From Terrabacter sp. Root181 (GTDB taxonomy: Bacteria; Actinomycetota; Actinomycetes; Actinomycetales; Dermatophilaceae): DNA of 64,000 nucleotides. The DNA lies in the NCBI RefSeq assembly GCF_001428505.1, contig NZ_LMHU01000001.1, forward strand, positions 828,891-892,890, in the 5' to 3' direction. Under the pieces are notes generated by a model. It did not search any database, was not told where the DNA came from, and saw only the letters and a list, made by a program, of their open reading frames with translations. The position numbers and the translations under genes are program-made. Positions 33,918 to 42,663 of the stretch are shown here, one piece after another (the stretch's first letter is position 1; each line of letters opens with the position of its first letter).

Positions 33918-35660
33918 CTACGCTACGGCGTCGCGGCCCGCGAGCCGCCACCCGTCCGCCGTGAAGGCGTCAGGGGTCTTCTCACCGTCGAGCAGGACGC
34001 CGCCCGGGCCCTGGACGATGACGTCGTCCACGGCGACGCCCCGACCGAGGTAGCCGCCGTCGGTCGTGTGCCGCCAGCGCAGCTGCTGCGCCCCGGCCGG
34101 CAGGTCGGCCCGCACCTGCACCCAGCGCCTCGTGCCGGAGCCGGAGATGACGCCGTCGGCCGTCTCGGTCTGGCCCCGGTCGACGACGGCGAACGGCAGG
34201 GCCGCCCACGTCGCGCCGCCGTCCGTGGAGCGCTCGAGGTGGAGCAGGTCCGTCTCCTCGGTGTCGAGGAAGAGGTCGAAGCCGAGGCGCCCACCCCCGA
34301 CGCCCACCGGGAGCGGCGTCGTCGTCAGGGTGGTGGTCGTCGCGTTGTCCGAGCCGGTGAACCAGGCCGTGTCACCGTGACGCGGCCGGATGCCCATGGA
34401 CGCCGCGAGGCCGTGGGCCCACTCGCGGCGGGCGATGTTGATCGAGCCCCAGCTGCGCGACGGGTGCACCCGGTTGGTGAGCAGGACGGCGAAGGACCGC
34501 GACGTGAAGTCGATGACGATCGACGTCCCGGTGTAGCCGGTGTGGCCTGCGGTGCGGGGTCCGGACAGGGCGTCCATGTACCAGCGCTGGTCGAGCTCGA
34601 AGCCGAGACCGTGCGAGTCGCCGGGGAAGTCGCCGTTGAAGTTGGTGATGAGGGCCTCGACGCTCTTGCGGCTGAGGATGCGCTCTCCGCGGTAGGTGCC
34701 GCCGTTGAGCAGGGCCTGCGACAGGACCGCGAGGTCGTCGACGGTGGAGAAGACGCCCGCGTGCCCGGCGACCCCGCCCAGCGACCAGGCGTTCTCGTCG
34801 TGGACCTCGCCGCGCACCATGCCGCGCGGCGGCGCCGTCTGGTACTCGGTCGCCGCGGTGCGGGCCTTGTCGGCCGGGTTGTAGCCGGTGTCGGTCATGC
34901 CGAGCGGCGCCGTGATGCGGTCGTGGACGACGGCGTCGAGCGGCTCGCCCCGCAGCTTCTCGACCATGACGCCGAGGGTGATGAGGTTGAGGTCGCTGTA
35001 GAGGTAGGTGGTGCCGGGCGCGTTGGTGAGCGGCTGGTCCATGACCGCCTTGATGCGTGACACCTTGTCGGGCCACTTGCTCCACAGCGGCAGCCACGAG
35101 GTGAAGCCCGACGTGTGCGTCAGCAGCTGGCGCACCGTCACGGACTCCTTGCCGTTGGCGGCGAACTCGGGGAGGTAGGTCGCGACGGGGCTCTCGAGCG
35201 CGACGCGCCCCTCCTCGATGAGCTGGACGACGGCGATCGAGGTGAAGAGCTTCGAGACCGAGGCGAGGTCGAAGATCGTGTCGGTCCGCATCGGCTCCCA
35301 CTGGTCGCGCGGCAGCTCGGTCGTGGCGTCGGCGTAGCGCAGCGCCCAGCCGCTCGCGTCGCGCTCGACGATGCGGCCCTCGTGGCCCATGATCCCGACG
35401 GCGCCCGCGAAGAGGGGGTGGCCGCTCGCGTCGACCTGCTCGTGGGCGTGGATCTGCGCCACCGACTCCGCGATCGGCGCCGGATCGAGCCCCACCGACG
35501 TCGGGCTCGCGTCGGACAGGACGGTGTTGGCCGGGGCGAAACCGCGGTCGGGCTTGCTGAAGTCGTCGGCCGTCGCGGAGCCGACGGGCCCGGCGGTCAC
35601 GAGACTCCCCGCGAGGGCGAGGCTGCCGAGGGCAGCAGGGACGAGGGTGCGCAGGCGCAT
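33918..35660 (-). CDS. Secreted serine hydrolase, AmiE/class C beta-lactamase-like, with extra C-terminal domain (580 aa)
   Basis: A Sec signal (MRLRTLVPAALGSLALAGSL, cleavage near residue 30) precedes a penicillin-binding-protein/beta-lactamase-fold domain: Ser134-x-x-Lys137 in LASVSKLF, YSDLN as the second motif and HTGYTG as the third. In Bacillus the equivalent AmiE removes the peptide from MurNAc in the same gene set. From about residue 435 there is an added beta-rich module (LGFDLFLDTEETDLLHLERSTDGG) resembling immune-inhibitor-A/MAM-like sandwiches, perhaps for wall binding. Follows namZ by 55 bases. Confidence 0.8.
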   Translation of the reverse strand: MRLRTLVPAALGSLALAGSLVTAGPVGSATADDFSKPDRGFAPANTVLSDASPTSVGLDPAPIAESVAQIHAHEQVDASGHPLFAGAVGIMGHEGRIVERDASGWALRYADATTELPRDQWEPMRTDTIFDLASVSKLFTSIAVVQLIEEGRVALESPVATYLPEFAANGKESVTVRQLLTHTSGFTSWLPLWSKWPDKVSRIKAVMDQPLTNAPGTTYLYSDLNLITLGVMVEKLRGEPLDAVVHDRITAPLGMTDTGYNPADKARTAATEYQTAPPRGMVRGEVHDENAWSLGGVAGHAGVFSTVDDLAVLSQALLNGGTYRGERILSRKSVEALITNFNGDFPGDSHGLGFELDQRWYMDALSGPRTAGHTGYTGTSIVIDFTSRSFAVLLTNRVHPSRSWGSINIARREWAHGLAASMGIRPRHGDTAWFTGSDNATTTTLTTTPLPVGVGGGRLGFDLFLDTEETDLLHLERSTDGGATWAALPFAVVDRGQTETADGVISGSGTRRWVQVRADLPAGAQQLRWRHTTDGGYLGRGVAVDDVIVQGPGGVLLDGEKTPDAFTADGWRLAGRDAVA

Positions 35661-35715
35661 GTCACTCCTAGATCGTGCAACAGGTCGAGCAGCGGGTGGC
35701 GAGCCGGTGGACAGG

Positions 35716-37038
35716 TCAGTTCGAGGGGCCGCGGTAGATGAGGTACTGCTGGCGCCGGGCGTCGAAGGCCGCGAGCTCGTCGCGCCATGCGCCGACGACC
35801 TCAGCGGCGGGCGCACCGGCCGAGATCTGGGTGCGCAGCCGCTGGGAGCCGGTCAGCTTGTCGATCCAGTAGGGCCGCGCCGGGTCGTAGGAGTCGTAGC
35901 GCCAGGCGAAGTCGCTGTAGAGCGCCCTGGCCGCCACGAGCATCTCGACGGTCGAGCGGATCGGGTCGAAGGTGGACGGGTCGGTGACGTGCAGCTGGAC
36001 GCCGCCGCAGACGAGGCCGGTGTGCTTGCTGAACGTGGGGGAGAAGTAGGCCTCGCGGAAGCCGACGCCCGGAAGGTCCAGCGCCGCAAGGCGTTCGGCC
36101 CACCTGTAGTCCACGTAGGGCGCGCCGATGAGCTCGAACGGCCGCGTCGTGCCGCGGCCCTCGGACAGGTTGGTCCCCTCGAACATCCCCGTGCCGGGGT
36201 AGACGAGCGCCGTGTCGGGAGTCGGCATGTTGGGACTCGGCATGACCCACGGGAGCCCGGTGACGGCATACGGCACGTCGCGGCGCCAGCCCTTGACCTC
36301 GACGACGCTGAGGTCGGTGAGCTGGCCACCTGCGTCGGCGGTGAGGAACTCGCCGTCGAAATAGCGGGCGAGCTCGCCCACGGTCATGCCGTGCGCCTGA
36401 ACGATCTCCTTGGCGCCGACGCCAGAGGTCCACGGCGTCGTCATCATCGGCCCGATCGCCTTGCCGCCGATGGGGTTCGGGCGGTCGAGGACGACGAAAC
36501 GGGCTCCGACGGCGACGGCCGCACGCATCGCCGTGTACATCGTCCAGATGTAGGTGTAGAAGCGCGACCCGACGTCCTGGATGTCGAAGACGACCGTCTC
36601 GACGCCGGCCGTCCGGAAGAGCGTCGTCATCTTCGCCGCGTTGGCGCCGTAGGCGTCGTAGACCATGAGGCCCGTGCGCGGGTCGGTGTGGTTGCCCTCG
36701 GAGTCACCGGCCTGGGCCGTGCCGCGGAAGCCGTGCTCGGGCCCGAAGACGCCGACGATGTCGACGGCGCCGGACTCGTGCATCTCATCGACGATGGTGC
36801 GCAGGTTGGTGAGGATGCCGGTCGGGTTCGTGATGACGCCGACCTTCTGCCCCGACAGGACGGACCAGTCGGCCGCGGCCGCGCTCTGGGCGCCGGTCGT
36901 CACGGGGTTGTTCGGGTAGCTGCTTGCGTATGCCGTCGGGCCGGCCTGCGCTGCAACGGAACCCGCCGCGGTGGCGGGGATGGCGACGGCGCCGAGGGCG
37001 CCGGCGGTGAGCAGCTGCCTGCGGTTGAGGTTGGTCAT
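35716..37038 (-). CDS. namZ: Exo-beta-N-acetylmuramidase NamZ (DUF1343), Tat-exported (440 aa)
   Basis: DUF1343 proteins were shown in Bacillus to release MurNAc from the end of glycan chains. NRRQLLTAGALGAVAI is a twin-arginine signal. The mature part has VGVITNPTGI, GVFGPEHGFRGTAQAGDS (with catalytic Glu candidate), GLMVYDAYG, VFDIQDVGSRFYTY and LDRPNPIGG. Length is normal. The start overlaps the EEP gene stop (ATGA). With NagZ it would degrade muropeptide glycans outside the membrane. Symbol by homology. Confidence 0.88.
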   Translation of the reverse strand: MTNLNRRQLLTAGALGAVAIPATAAGSVAAQAGPTAYASSYPNNPVTTGAQSAAAADWSVLSGQKVGVITNPTGILTNLRTIVDEMHESGAVDIVGVFGPEHGFRGTAQAGDSEGNHTDPRTGLMVYDAYGANAAKMTTLFRTAGVETVVFDIQDVGSRFYTYIWTMYTAMRAAVAVGARFVVLDRPNPIGGKAIGPMMTTPWTSGVGAKEIVQAHGMTVGELARYFDGEFLTADAGGQLTDLSVVEVKGWRRDVPYAVTGLPWVMPSPNMPTPDTALVYPGTGMFEGTNLSEGRGTTRPFELIGAPYVDYRWAERLAALDLPGVGFREAYFSPTFSKHTGLVCGGVQLHVTDPSTFDPIRSTVEMLVAARALYSDFAWRYDSYDPARPYWIDKLTGSQRLRTQISAGAPAAEVVGAWRDELAAFDARRQQYLIYRGPSN

Positions 37039-37952
37039 CTGGAGGTCTCCGATCCTTGGTCGAGCAGGACGGTCGCGGCGACTGCACGGTGGTCGCTCGC
37101 GCCGACGAGGGCGGGGTCATGGGCGGTGCTGGCGTGCACGACGTCGATGCCGGGGGAGACGGCGACGAGGTCGATGCGCTTGGTCGGGTCGATCGCGGGG
37201 TAGCTGAGTCCGGGCTCGCCGTCGCGGGTCGGGGCCACGGCCCAGGCGTCGCGCAGGCGGGTCCAGAGGCCGGCCAGCTCAGGTGCGCCGGCGTCGGCGT
37301 TGAGGTCGCCGAGGAGCACCTGGTCGGCGCCGGGCGGGTCCTGGTCGAGGATCGCCACGGTGTCGGCGACCTGGAGGCGGCGGACGGTCGGGTCGCCGCG
37401 GTAGTCGAGGTGGGTGACGTAGACGTGGGCGCGGGCCCCGCCGATCTGGACCGTGGCCTCGAGGAAGCCGGGAGCCGGTGCCGGGACGGGGTTCGGGTCC
37501 TGGGTCGAGAGCCGGGTCAGGTCGTGGTTCTCGACGGCGACGATGGGGTGACGTGAGAGCAGGGCGAGGCCGAACTCGCGCCGAGGCGCACCGGCTGTCA
37601 GTGGGTCGAGGCTGTAGATCGGGGCGAAGGCGGTGCGCATCCCGAGCCGGCGTCCGAGCTCGGCGACGGTGTCGTCGAAGCGGCTGCGCTCGCCCCAGTG
37701 GACGTCGGCCTCCTCGAGCCCGACGACGTCGGCGTCGAGGGCCCGGATCGCGGCGGCGGTGCGGTCGAGGTCGTACACGTTGTCGCTGCCCGCGCCCGCG
37801 TGGATGTTGTACGTCGCGACGACGGCGCGCACGGGTGGCACGGGTGGGACGGCCGGCACGGCGGCTTCGGCGCCCGCCGGGGCGACCGCGGTGGCAGTGG
37901 CCGCGGCGGCGACGAGAGCCGCCGCCGCGACCATCCGGTGCAGGGCGCCCAT
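37035..37952 (-). CDS. Secreted endonuclease/exonuclease/phosphatase family hydrolase (305 aa)
   Basis: A signal peptide (hydrophobic, Ala-rich, to about residue 30) and a Pro/Val linker lead to an EEP metal-dependent domain: ATYNIHAG, VVGLEEAD (metal Glu), VYVTHLD, VLLGDLNAD, and GASDHRAV at the end with the catalytic Asp-His. The family covers DNases, sphingomyelinases and sugar/lipid phosphatases. Its place, overlapping namZ and one base after nagZ, suggests a phosphodiester or phosphate in wall or teichoic-acid material as substrate; that is inference. Confidence 0.8.
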   Translation of the reverse strand: MGALHRMVAAAALVAAAATATAVAPAGAEAAVPAVPPVPPVRAVVATYNIHAGAGSDNVYDLDRTAAAIRALDADVVGLEEADVHWGERSRFDDTVAELGRRLGMRTAFAPIYSLDPLTAGAPRREFGLALLSRHPIVAVENHDLTRLSTQDPNPVPAPAPGFLEATVQIGGARAHVYVTHLDYRGDPTVRRLQVADTVAILDQDPPGADQVLLGDLNADAGAPELAGLWTRLRDAWAVAPTRDGEPGLSYPAIDPTKRIDLVAVSPGIDVVHASTAHDPALVGASDHRAVAATVLLDQGSETSR

Positions 37953-37953
37953 C

Positions 37954-39771
37954 TCAGTAGGTCAGCCCGTGACCGAACGGGTAGAGCACCGTGGCCGGGT
38001 CGCCGGCGACGGGGATGTCGACCGGCAGCGACGCCGTCGGCGCCACGTCCCCGACGATGACCCGTGCGGCCGCCTCGATGGCGACCGGGCTGTAGGAGTA
38101 GGTCGCGACGTACGTCGGCGCCGCCGTGAAGTACGCGATGTCGTAGGGGTCGCGCACGGCGACCACGACGACGGGCTTCCCGGTCGCGAGCAGCTGCTTG
38201 ACGAGCTTCTGCTGGCCGCCGCGGGTGTCGGTGACGCTCGTGTCCCACGCCTTCATCGTCGTGACGACCACGACGTCCTTGTCGGCGGCTGCCGCGACGG
38301 CGGATGCCACCGCGGTGTCGGTGGGCGACGCGCCGGTCTGGACGGTCTGCACCGTCGCGCCCTTGGCGGTCAGGGCGGCCGCGAGGGTGGCGGTCGTCGA
38401 GACGCCGTAGCCCGTGACGAGGATCTTCGTGCCGCTCGGGGCGATCGGCAGGGCCTTGGCGTCGTTCTTGACGAGCGTCGTCGTGCGGTCGGTGACCGTG
38501 GCGGCCGACGCGAGGTGGGCCGGGGTCCCGACGACCGAGGCGACGGCGGTCGGGTCGGCGTACGGTCGGGCCACGATCCCGCGGCGGTACTTGAGGCCCA
38601 GCACGCGGCGTACCTTGGCGTCGAGCTCGCTCGGGTGGATCCGGTGGCTGCGCACGGCGGCGATGACGGCGGCGTACGCGTCGTCCATGGCGGGCGTCAT
38701 GAGCAGCTGGTCGACGCCGGCGAGGAGCGCGCGCACGGCCACCTCGGCGTCGCCGTAGAGGTCGCGGACGCCCTGCATGGCGAGCGAGTCGGTGACGATG
38801 ACGCCCTCGTAGCCGAGCTCCTCGCGCAGCACGCCGGTCATGATCGGCTTGCTCAGGGTGGCCGGGTTGCCCGAGTCGTCGAGGGCCGGGAACGACAGGT
38901 GCGCCGTCATGATCATGTCGATCTGCTCGTTGATCGCGGCCTTGAAGGGCGGGGCGTCGATGGTCTCCCACTGCTCCCGCGTGTGGGTGATGATCGGGAA
39001 GGCGACGTGGCTGTCGGTCGCGGTGTCGCCGTGGCCCGGGAAGTGCTTGGCCGACGAGGCGACGCCACCGTCGCGCTGGTAGCCGGCGACCTGGGCGGCC
39101 GCCAGCTCGGCGGCGAGCGCGGCGCGCGAGGAGAAGGACCGCGTGCCGATGACGGGATTGAGCGGGTTGACGTTGACGTCGCAGTCGGGCGCGAAGTTCG
39201 TGTTGACGCCCATGGCGAGCAGCTCACGGCCCGTGATCGCGGCGGCCGTGCGCGCGTCGGGGGCGCTGCGGCCGGCACCGAGGGCCATGGACCCCGGGAA
39301 CTGCGTGGCAGGCGGCCCGATGCGCGTCACGACCCCCTGCTCCTGGTCGGTCGCGATCTGGAGCGGGATGTGGACCTTGCTCTGCTGCGTCAGGGCAGCC
39401 TTCTGCAGGCCGTTTGAGAGGCCGACGATCTGGTCGGGGTTCTGCACGCTGTCGGTCCAGGCGAAGTAGATGACACCGCCGAGGTGGTACTTCTGCACGA
39501 CCTCCGCGGGGCTCGCGACGCCGTAGAGCGGGAGGTTGCGGCTGTCGGGGGTCGTCGCGTCCTTGCCGTAGACGTTCTGGATGAAGAGCTGACCGACCTT
39601 CTCCTCCAACGACATCCGGTTGATCGTTGCGGTGATCCAGCCATCCTCGCCGGTCACGGCTGCCGTGGATGCGCTCGAGGCGGCGCGGGCGCTCCCGGCC
39701 GTGGCACCCGCTGCTGCGGCGGCGATGCCACCTGCGATCACCGAGCGGCGGGAGAGTTCGGACATGGACAT
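37954..39771 (-). CDS. nagZ: NagZ-like beta-N-acetylglucosaminidase (GH3), Tat-exported (605 aa)
   Basis: Removes terminal GlcNAc from muropeptides. SRRSVIAGG begins a twin-arginine signal. The GH3 core has the NagZ-specific loop KHFPGHGDTATDSH at 242-255 with the catalytic His, and Asp328 in VIVTDSLAM as nucleophile. A second domain (about 440-605) as in Bacillus NagZ follows, ending VLYPFGHGLTY. First gene of the minus-strand locus; CTGGAGG before ATG 39771 is the ribosome site. A promoter and inverted repeat lie at 39820-39848. Confidence 0.9.
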   Translation of the reverse strand: MSMSELSRRSVIAGGIAAAAAGATAGSARAASSASTAAVTGEDGWITATINRMSLEEKVGQLFIQNVYGKDATTPDSRNLPLYGVASPAEVVQKYHLGGVIYFAWTDSVQNPDQIVGLSNGLQKAALTQQSKVHIPLQIATDQEQGVVTRIGPPATQFPGSMALGAGRSAPDARTAAAITGRELLAMGVNTNFAPDCDVNVNPLNPVIGTRSFSSRAALAAELAAAQVAGYQRDGGVASSAKHFPGHGDTATDSHVAFPIITHTREQWETIDAPPFKAAINEQIDMIMTAHLSFPALDDSGNPATLSKPIMTGVLREELGYEGVIVTDSLAMQGVRDLYGDAEVAVRALLAGVDQLLMTPAMDDAYAAVIAAVRSHRIHPSELDAKVRRVLGLKYRRGIVARPYADPTAVASVVGTPAHLASAATVTDRTTTLVKNDAKALPIAPSGTKILVTGYGVSTTATLAAALTAKGATVQTVQTGASPTDTAVASAVAAAADKDVVVVTTMKAWDTSVTDTRGGQQKLVKQLLATGKPVVVVAVRDPYDIAYFTAAPTYVATYSYSPVAIEAAARVIVGDVAPTASLPVDIPVAGDPATVLYPFGHGLTY

Positions 39772-39819
39772 GGTGCCTCCAGGAGTGTGAAGAATTCACG
39801 CGATCTGCCTTCGGGCCGG

Positions 39820-39848
39820 AACTTACCTACGTACTGTGGCGTAGGCAA
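39820..39848 (-). promoter_or_regulatory. nagZ promoter overlapped by a 26-bp inverted repeat (candidate MurR operator)
   Basis: Minus strand: TTGCCT (39843-39848), 17-base spacer, TAAGTT (39820-39825). Across it lies TTACCTACG (39823-39831), 8 bases, CGTAGGCAA (39840-39848), arms matching at eight of nine positions. The same word occurs once in the murQ promoter. Repressor binding here would block polymerase. Confidence 0.55.
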
Positions 39849-39893
39849 CAGATAGCGGCGTGCCGTCTCACGACGCGCCGACGCCGCTCGGGC

Positions 39894-41471
39894 TCACCAG
39901 CCGGCGAGCGACCGCACGGTCTGCACGGTGTCGATCTCGGCGACCGGCTTGTCGTCGCGGTAGCGCAGCACGCGGGCGAACCGCAGCGCCATGCCGCCGG
40001 GGTAGCGCGACGACCTCTGCACGCCGTCGAAGGCGATCTCGACGACCTGCTGGGGGCGCAGCGGGACGACGCCCCACTGTTGGCCCGACCGGCCTGCCCC
40101 GACATCCGCCGGGTCGAGCGCCAGCTCGCTGAACCGCTCGGTCTGCCAGGCGAGCATCTCGTCGGTCATCCCCTTGAACGTCTTGCCGAGCATGACGAGG
40201 TCACCGGTGTCGGCGTCGCGCGCGCCGAGGTGGATGTTGGAGAGCCACCCCTGGCGGCGTCCGCTGCCCCACTCGACGGCCAGGACGACGAGGTCGAGGG
40301 TGTGCCGCGGCTTGACCTTGACCCACCCCGGGCCCCGGCGGCCGGCGGCATACGGCAGGGCGGGATCCTTGACGACGACGCCCTCGTGCCCGGCTGCGAC
40401 GAGGTCTGCGAAGAACCGCTGGGCCTGCTCGGGGTCGTCGGTGAGCTCGCGCGGCACCATCCACGCGGGCGGCACGGTGCGGGCGAGTCGCTCCCATCGC
40501 ACGTGGGCCGGCTCGTCGAGGAGGTCGTCGCCGTCGAGGTGGAGCAGGTCGAAGAAGAACGGTGTCAGGGGCACCTCCGCGCGCAGCCGGTCGACGTCGG
40601 CGCTGCTGGCCGTGCGGGCTCCCGTCACCTGGAACGGCTGGGGCCGGCCACCCTCGCCGAGTGCGATGACCTCGCCGTCGAGCACGAGGGTCTCGACGTC
40701 GAGGGTCGCCAGCGCCTCGGTGATCTCGGGCATCCGGTCGGTGACCTCGTCGAGCGTCCGGGTGAAGAGGCGCACGCTGCCCGGGCTAGTCCGGTTGTCG
40801 ACGTGTGCCTGCAGGCGTATGCCGTCCAGCTTGGTCTCGACGACGACCTCGCCTCCCAGCGTGGCCAGTGCCGCGGCGACGTCGGGGGCCGAGCCGGCGA
40901 GCATGGGCCGCAGCGGGCGTCCCACCTCGAGCGTCAGGGCGTCGAGCGCCTCGGCGCCACCGGTGAGGGCGGCGCGCGCGACCGGGCCCGCGAAGCCGGC
41001 GAGCATGACGGCCCGGCGCACCGCGGCGTCGGGCACGTCGGCGGCCTTGGCGACGGCCTGGAGCATGACGCCGTCGCCCGCGCCCTGACGGGTCTCGCCC
41101 GTGATGAGGCCACGCAGCCACGCCTGCTCGTCGGCGGTGGCGCGCGAGAAGAGCTCGCGGACGGCGGCGGTGCGGGCGGCGGCCGAGCCGGAGCCGCCGA
41201 TCGCGGCGATCGTGGTGGCCGCGGCGTCGACCTCCTCGACGGTCAGGGTCGAGGTCTCCGCCGGGTCGGGCAGTCCCTGGAGGCCGCGCCAGCTGACCCC
41301 GAGGCGCCGCTGGGGGAGCGTGCCCGACAGCTGGGCCGTGACGACCTCGACCACGTCGGGACCGTCGTCGGCCGCACGACGCAGGCACGCCGCCAGCGCC
41401 TCGACCTTCGCGGTGCGCGACGACGTGGCGGCGACGGTGTGCGAGGTGGCGACGACGTCGGAGAGCTGCAT
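39894..41471 (-). CDS. ligB: ATP-dependent DNA ligase (525 aa)
   Basis: Seals nicks using ATP; accessory to the NAD-dependent LigA in actinobacteria. Residues 1-170 are the DNA-binding domain (LFSRATADEQAWLRGLITGETRQGA-like). The adenylylation motif ETKLDGIRLQ puts the active Lys at 214. Later motifs: VLDGEVIALGEG, FFFDLLHLDG, HEGVVVKDP and WVKVKP. The C-terminal oligonucleotide-binding fold follows. Resembles mycobacterial LigB. The Ile of motif I uses the rare codon ATA within a GTATGCC word. Isolated gene, next to nagZ but probably separate. Confidence 0.9.
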   Translation of the reverse strand: MQLSDVVATSHTVAATSSRTAKVEALAACLRRAADDGPDVVEVVTAQLSGTLPQRRLGVSWRGLQGLPDPAETSTLTVEEVDAAATTIAAIGGSGSAAARTAAVRELFSRATADEQAWLRGLITGETRQGAGDGVMLQAVAKAADVPDAAVRRAVMLAGFAGPVARAALTGGAEALDALTLEVGRPLRPMLAGSAPDVAAALATLGGEVVVETKLDGIRLQAHVDNRTSPGSVRLFTRTLDEVTDRMPEITEALATLDVETLVLDGEVIALGEGGRPQPFQVTGARTASSADVDRLRAEVPLTPFFFDLLHLDGDDLLDEPAHVRWERLARTVPPAWMVPRELTDDPEQAQRFFADLVAAGHEGVVVKDPALPYAAGRRGPGWVKVKPRHTLDLVVLAVEWGSGRRQGWLSNIHLGARDADTGDLVMLGKTFKGMTDEMLAWQTERFSELALDPADVGAGRSGQQWGVVPLRPQQVVEIAFDGVQRSSRYPGGMALRFARVLRYRDDKPVAEIDTVQTVRSLAGW

Positions 41472-41555
41472 GACCCGATCCTGCCCCGCCCCGCCGACAC
41501 CCACCAGCCACCGTCGAGAGGCCACGTGTGGCCGTGTCCCGACTAGATTCGCCGC

Positions 41556-42566
41556 ATGGGTGGCATCGTCGACCGGACTCGCGGTCTCGCGCGGACGGCC
41601 GCGCTCGGCGTGGCGACGGCCGCCGGGGCGCTCCTCGTCGCCGCGCGGACGACGCCCTGGCCCTCGGCCCTGCTCGTCCGCGCCGTCTTCGGCCGGGGCG
41701 CCGCACGCGCGAGCGGCGCCCTCGAGAAGCATGTCCCGGGCGATCTCGTCGAGGTCGTCGACGAGGCGTACGACGTCTCGTCCCCGGACGGGAGGCTCGA
41801 CGTCTTCAGGCCGGCGCGCGAAGCGGCGTTGCCGACGGTCGTCTGGGTCCACGGCGGTGCGTTCGTGTCCGGGTCGAAGGGTGACGTCGCCAACTACCTT
41901 CGGGTCCTGGCCGGGCGCGGTCTCACGACGGTCGGCGTCGACTACTCGATCGCCCCGGGTGCGCGCTACCCGACGCCCGTCAAGCAGGTGGTGGCCGCGC
42001 TCGCGCACCTCGTCGACCACGCCGACCGGCTCGGCATCGACCCCGGGCGGGTCGTCCTGGCCGGCGACTCGGCCGGCGCCCAGATCGCGGCGCAGGTGGC
42101 GCTGCTCGTCACCGACGAGGACTACGCCCGCGAGGTGGGGATCGACGTCGAGCTGCCGCCCTCCTCGCTGAGCGGTCTCGTGCTCTTCTGCGGTGCCTAC
42201 GACTTCACGCTCGCGCAGGGGTCGACCCGGCTGGGCAGCTGGCTGGTCGACACGGCGATCTGGTCGTACCTCGGGTCGAGCCGGCGCCACGACGAACGCA
42301 TCACCCGGCAGGGCTCGGTGCCGGTCCACGTCACGCCGTCGTTCCCGCCCTCGTTCGTCTCGGCCGGCAACGGCGACCCGTTGCTCCCGCACACGCTCGC
42401 GCTCGTCGACGCCCTGGAGCGGCACGACGTCGACCACGACGTCCTGCTCTTCGACGACGACCACGAGCCGCGGCTCGACCACGAGTACCAGTTCGACCTC
42501 GACACCCCGGACGGGCGCGAGGCCCTCGATCGGGCTGTCGCCTTCATCGAGCGCGTCACCGGCTGA
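41556..42566 (+). CDS. Alpha/beta-hydrolase, HSL-type esterase (336 aa)
   Basis: Hormone-sensitive-lipase family: VVWVHGGAFVSGS forms the oxyanion hole, AGDSAGAQIAAQ holds the nucleophilic Ser. SAGNGDPLLPHT provides the Asp and a late DHEPRLDHEYQF the His. A hydrophobic N-terminal stretch (residues 10-35) may associate with the membrane. Substrate unknown, probably short acyl esters. TAGATT lies six bases before ATG 41556. The 97-bp gap downstream carries the control region of the lipid operon. Confidence 0.85.
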   Translation: MGGIVDRTRGLARTAALGVATAAGALLVAARTTPWPSALLVRAVFGRGAARASGALEKHVPGDLVEVVDEAYDVSSPDGRLDVFRPAREAALPTVVWVHGGAFVSGSKGDVANYLRVLAGRGLTTVGVDYSIAPGARYPTPVKQVVAALAHLVDHADRLGIDPGRVVLAGDSAGAQIAAQVALLVTDEDYAREVGIDVELPPSSLSGLVLFCGAYDFTLAQGSTRLGSWLVDTAIWSYLGSSRRHDERITRQGSVPVHVTPSFPPSFVSAGNGDPLLPHTLALVDALERHDVDHDVLLFDDDHEPRLDHEYQFDLDTPDGREALDRAVAFIERVTG

Positions 42567-42600
42567 GGGGCCGGACGTGGCCTCTCGACGGGTGGGGTCA

Positions 42601-42650
42601 CTTGACGTGGGGGGCACCTTGTCGTCAAGGTAAGCAAGCGCTTAGTCCAT
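42601..42650 (+). promoter_or_regulatory. Control region of the acyl-CoA operon with TetR-type operator core
   Basis: TTGTCG (42619-42624), 17 bases, TTAGTC (42642-42647) is a possible promoter. Over it lies TAAGCAAGCGCTTAG, whose core AAGCGCTT (42636-42643) is palindromic and resembles operators of actinobacterial TetR repressors of fatty-acid use. CTTGACG and CGTCAAG (42601-42629) make a second inverted repeat. Confidence 0.45.
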
Positions 42651-42663
42651 CGCGAGGAGCAGC

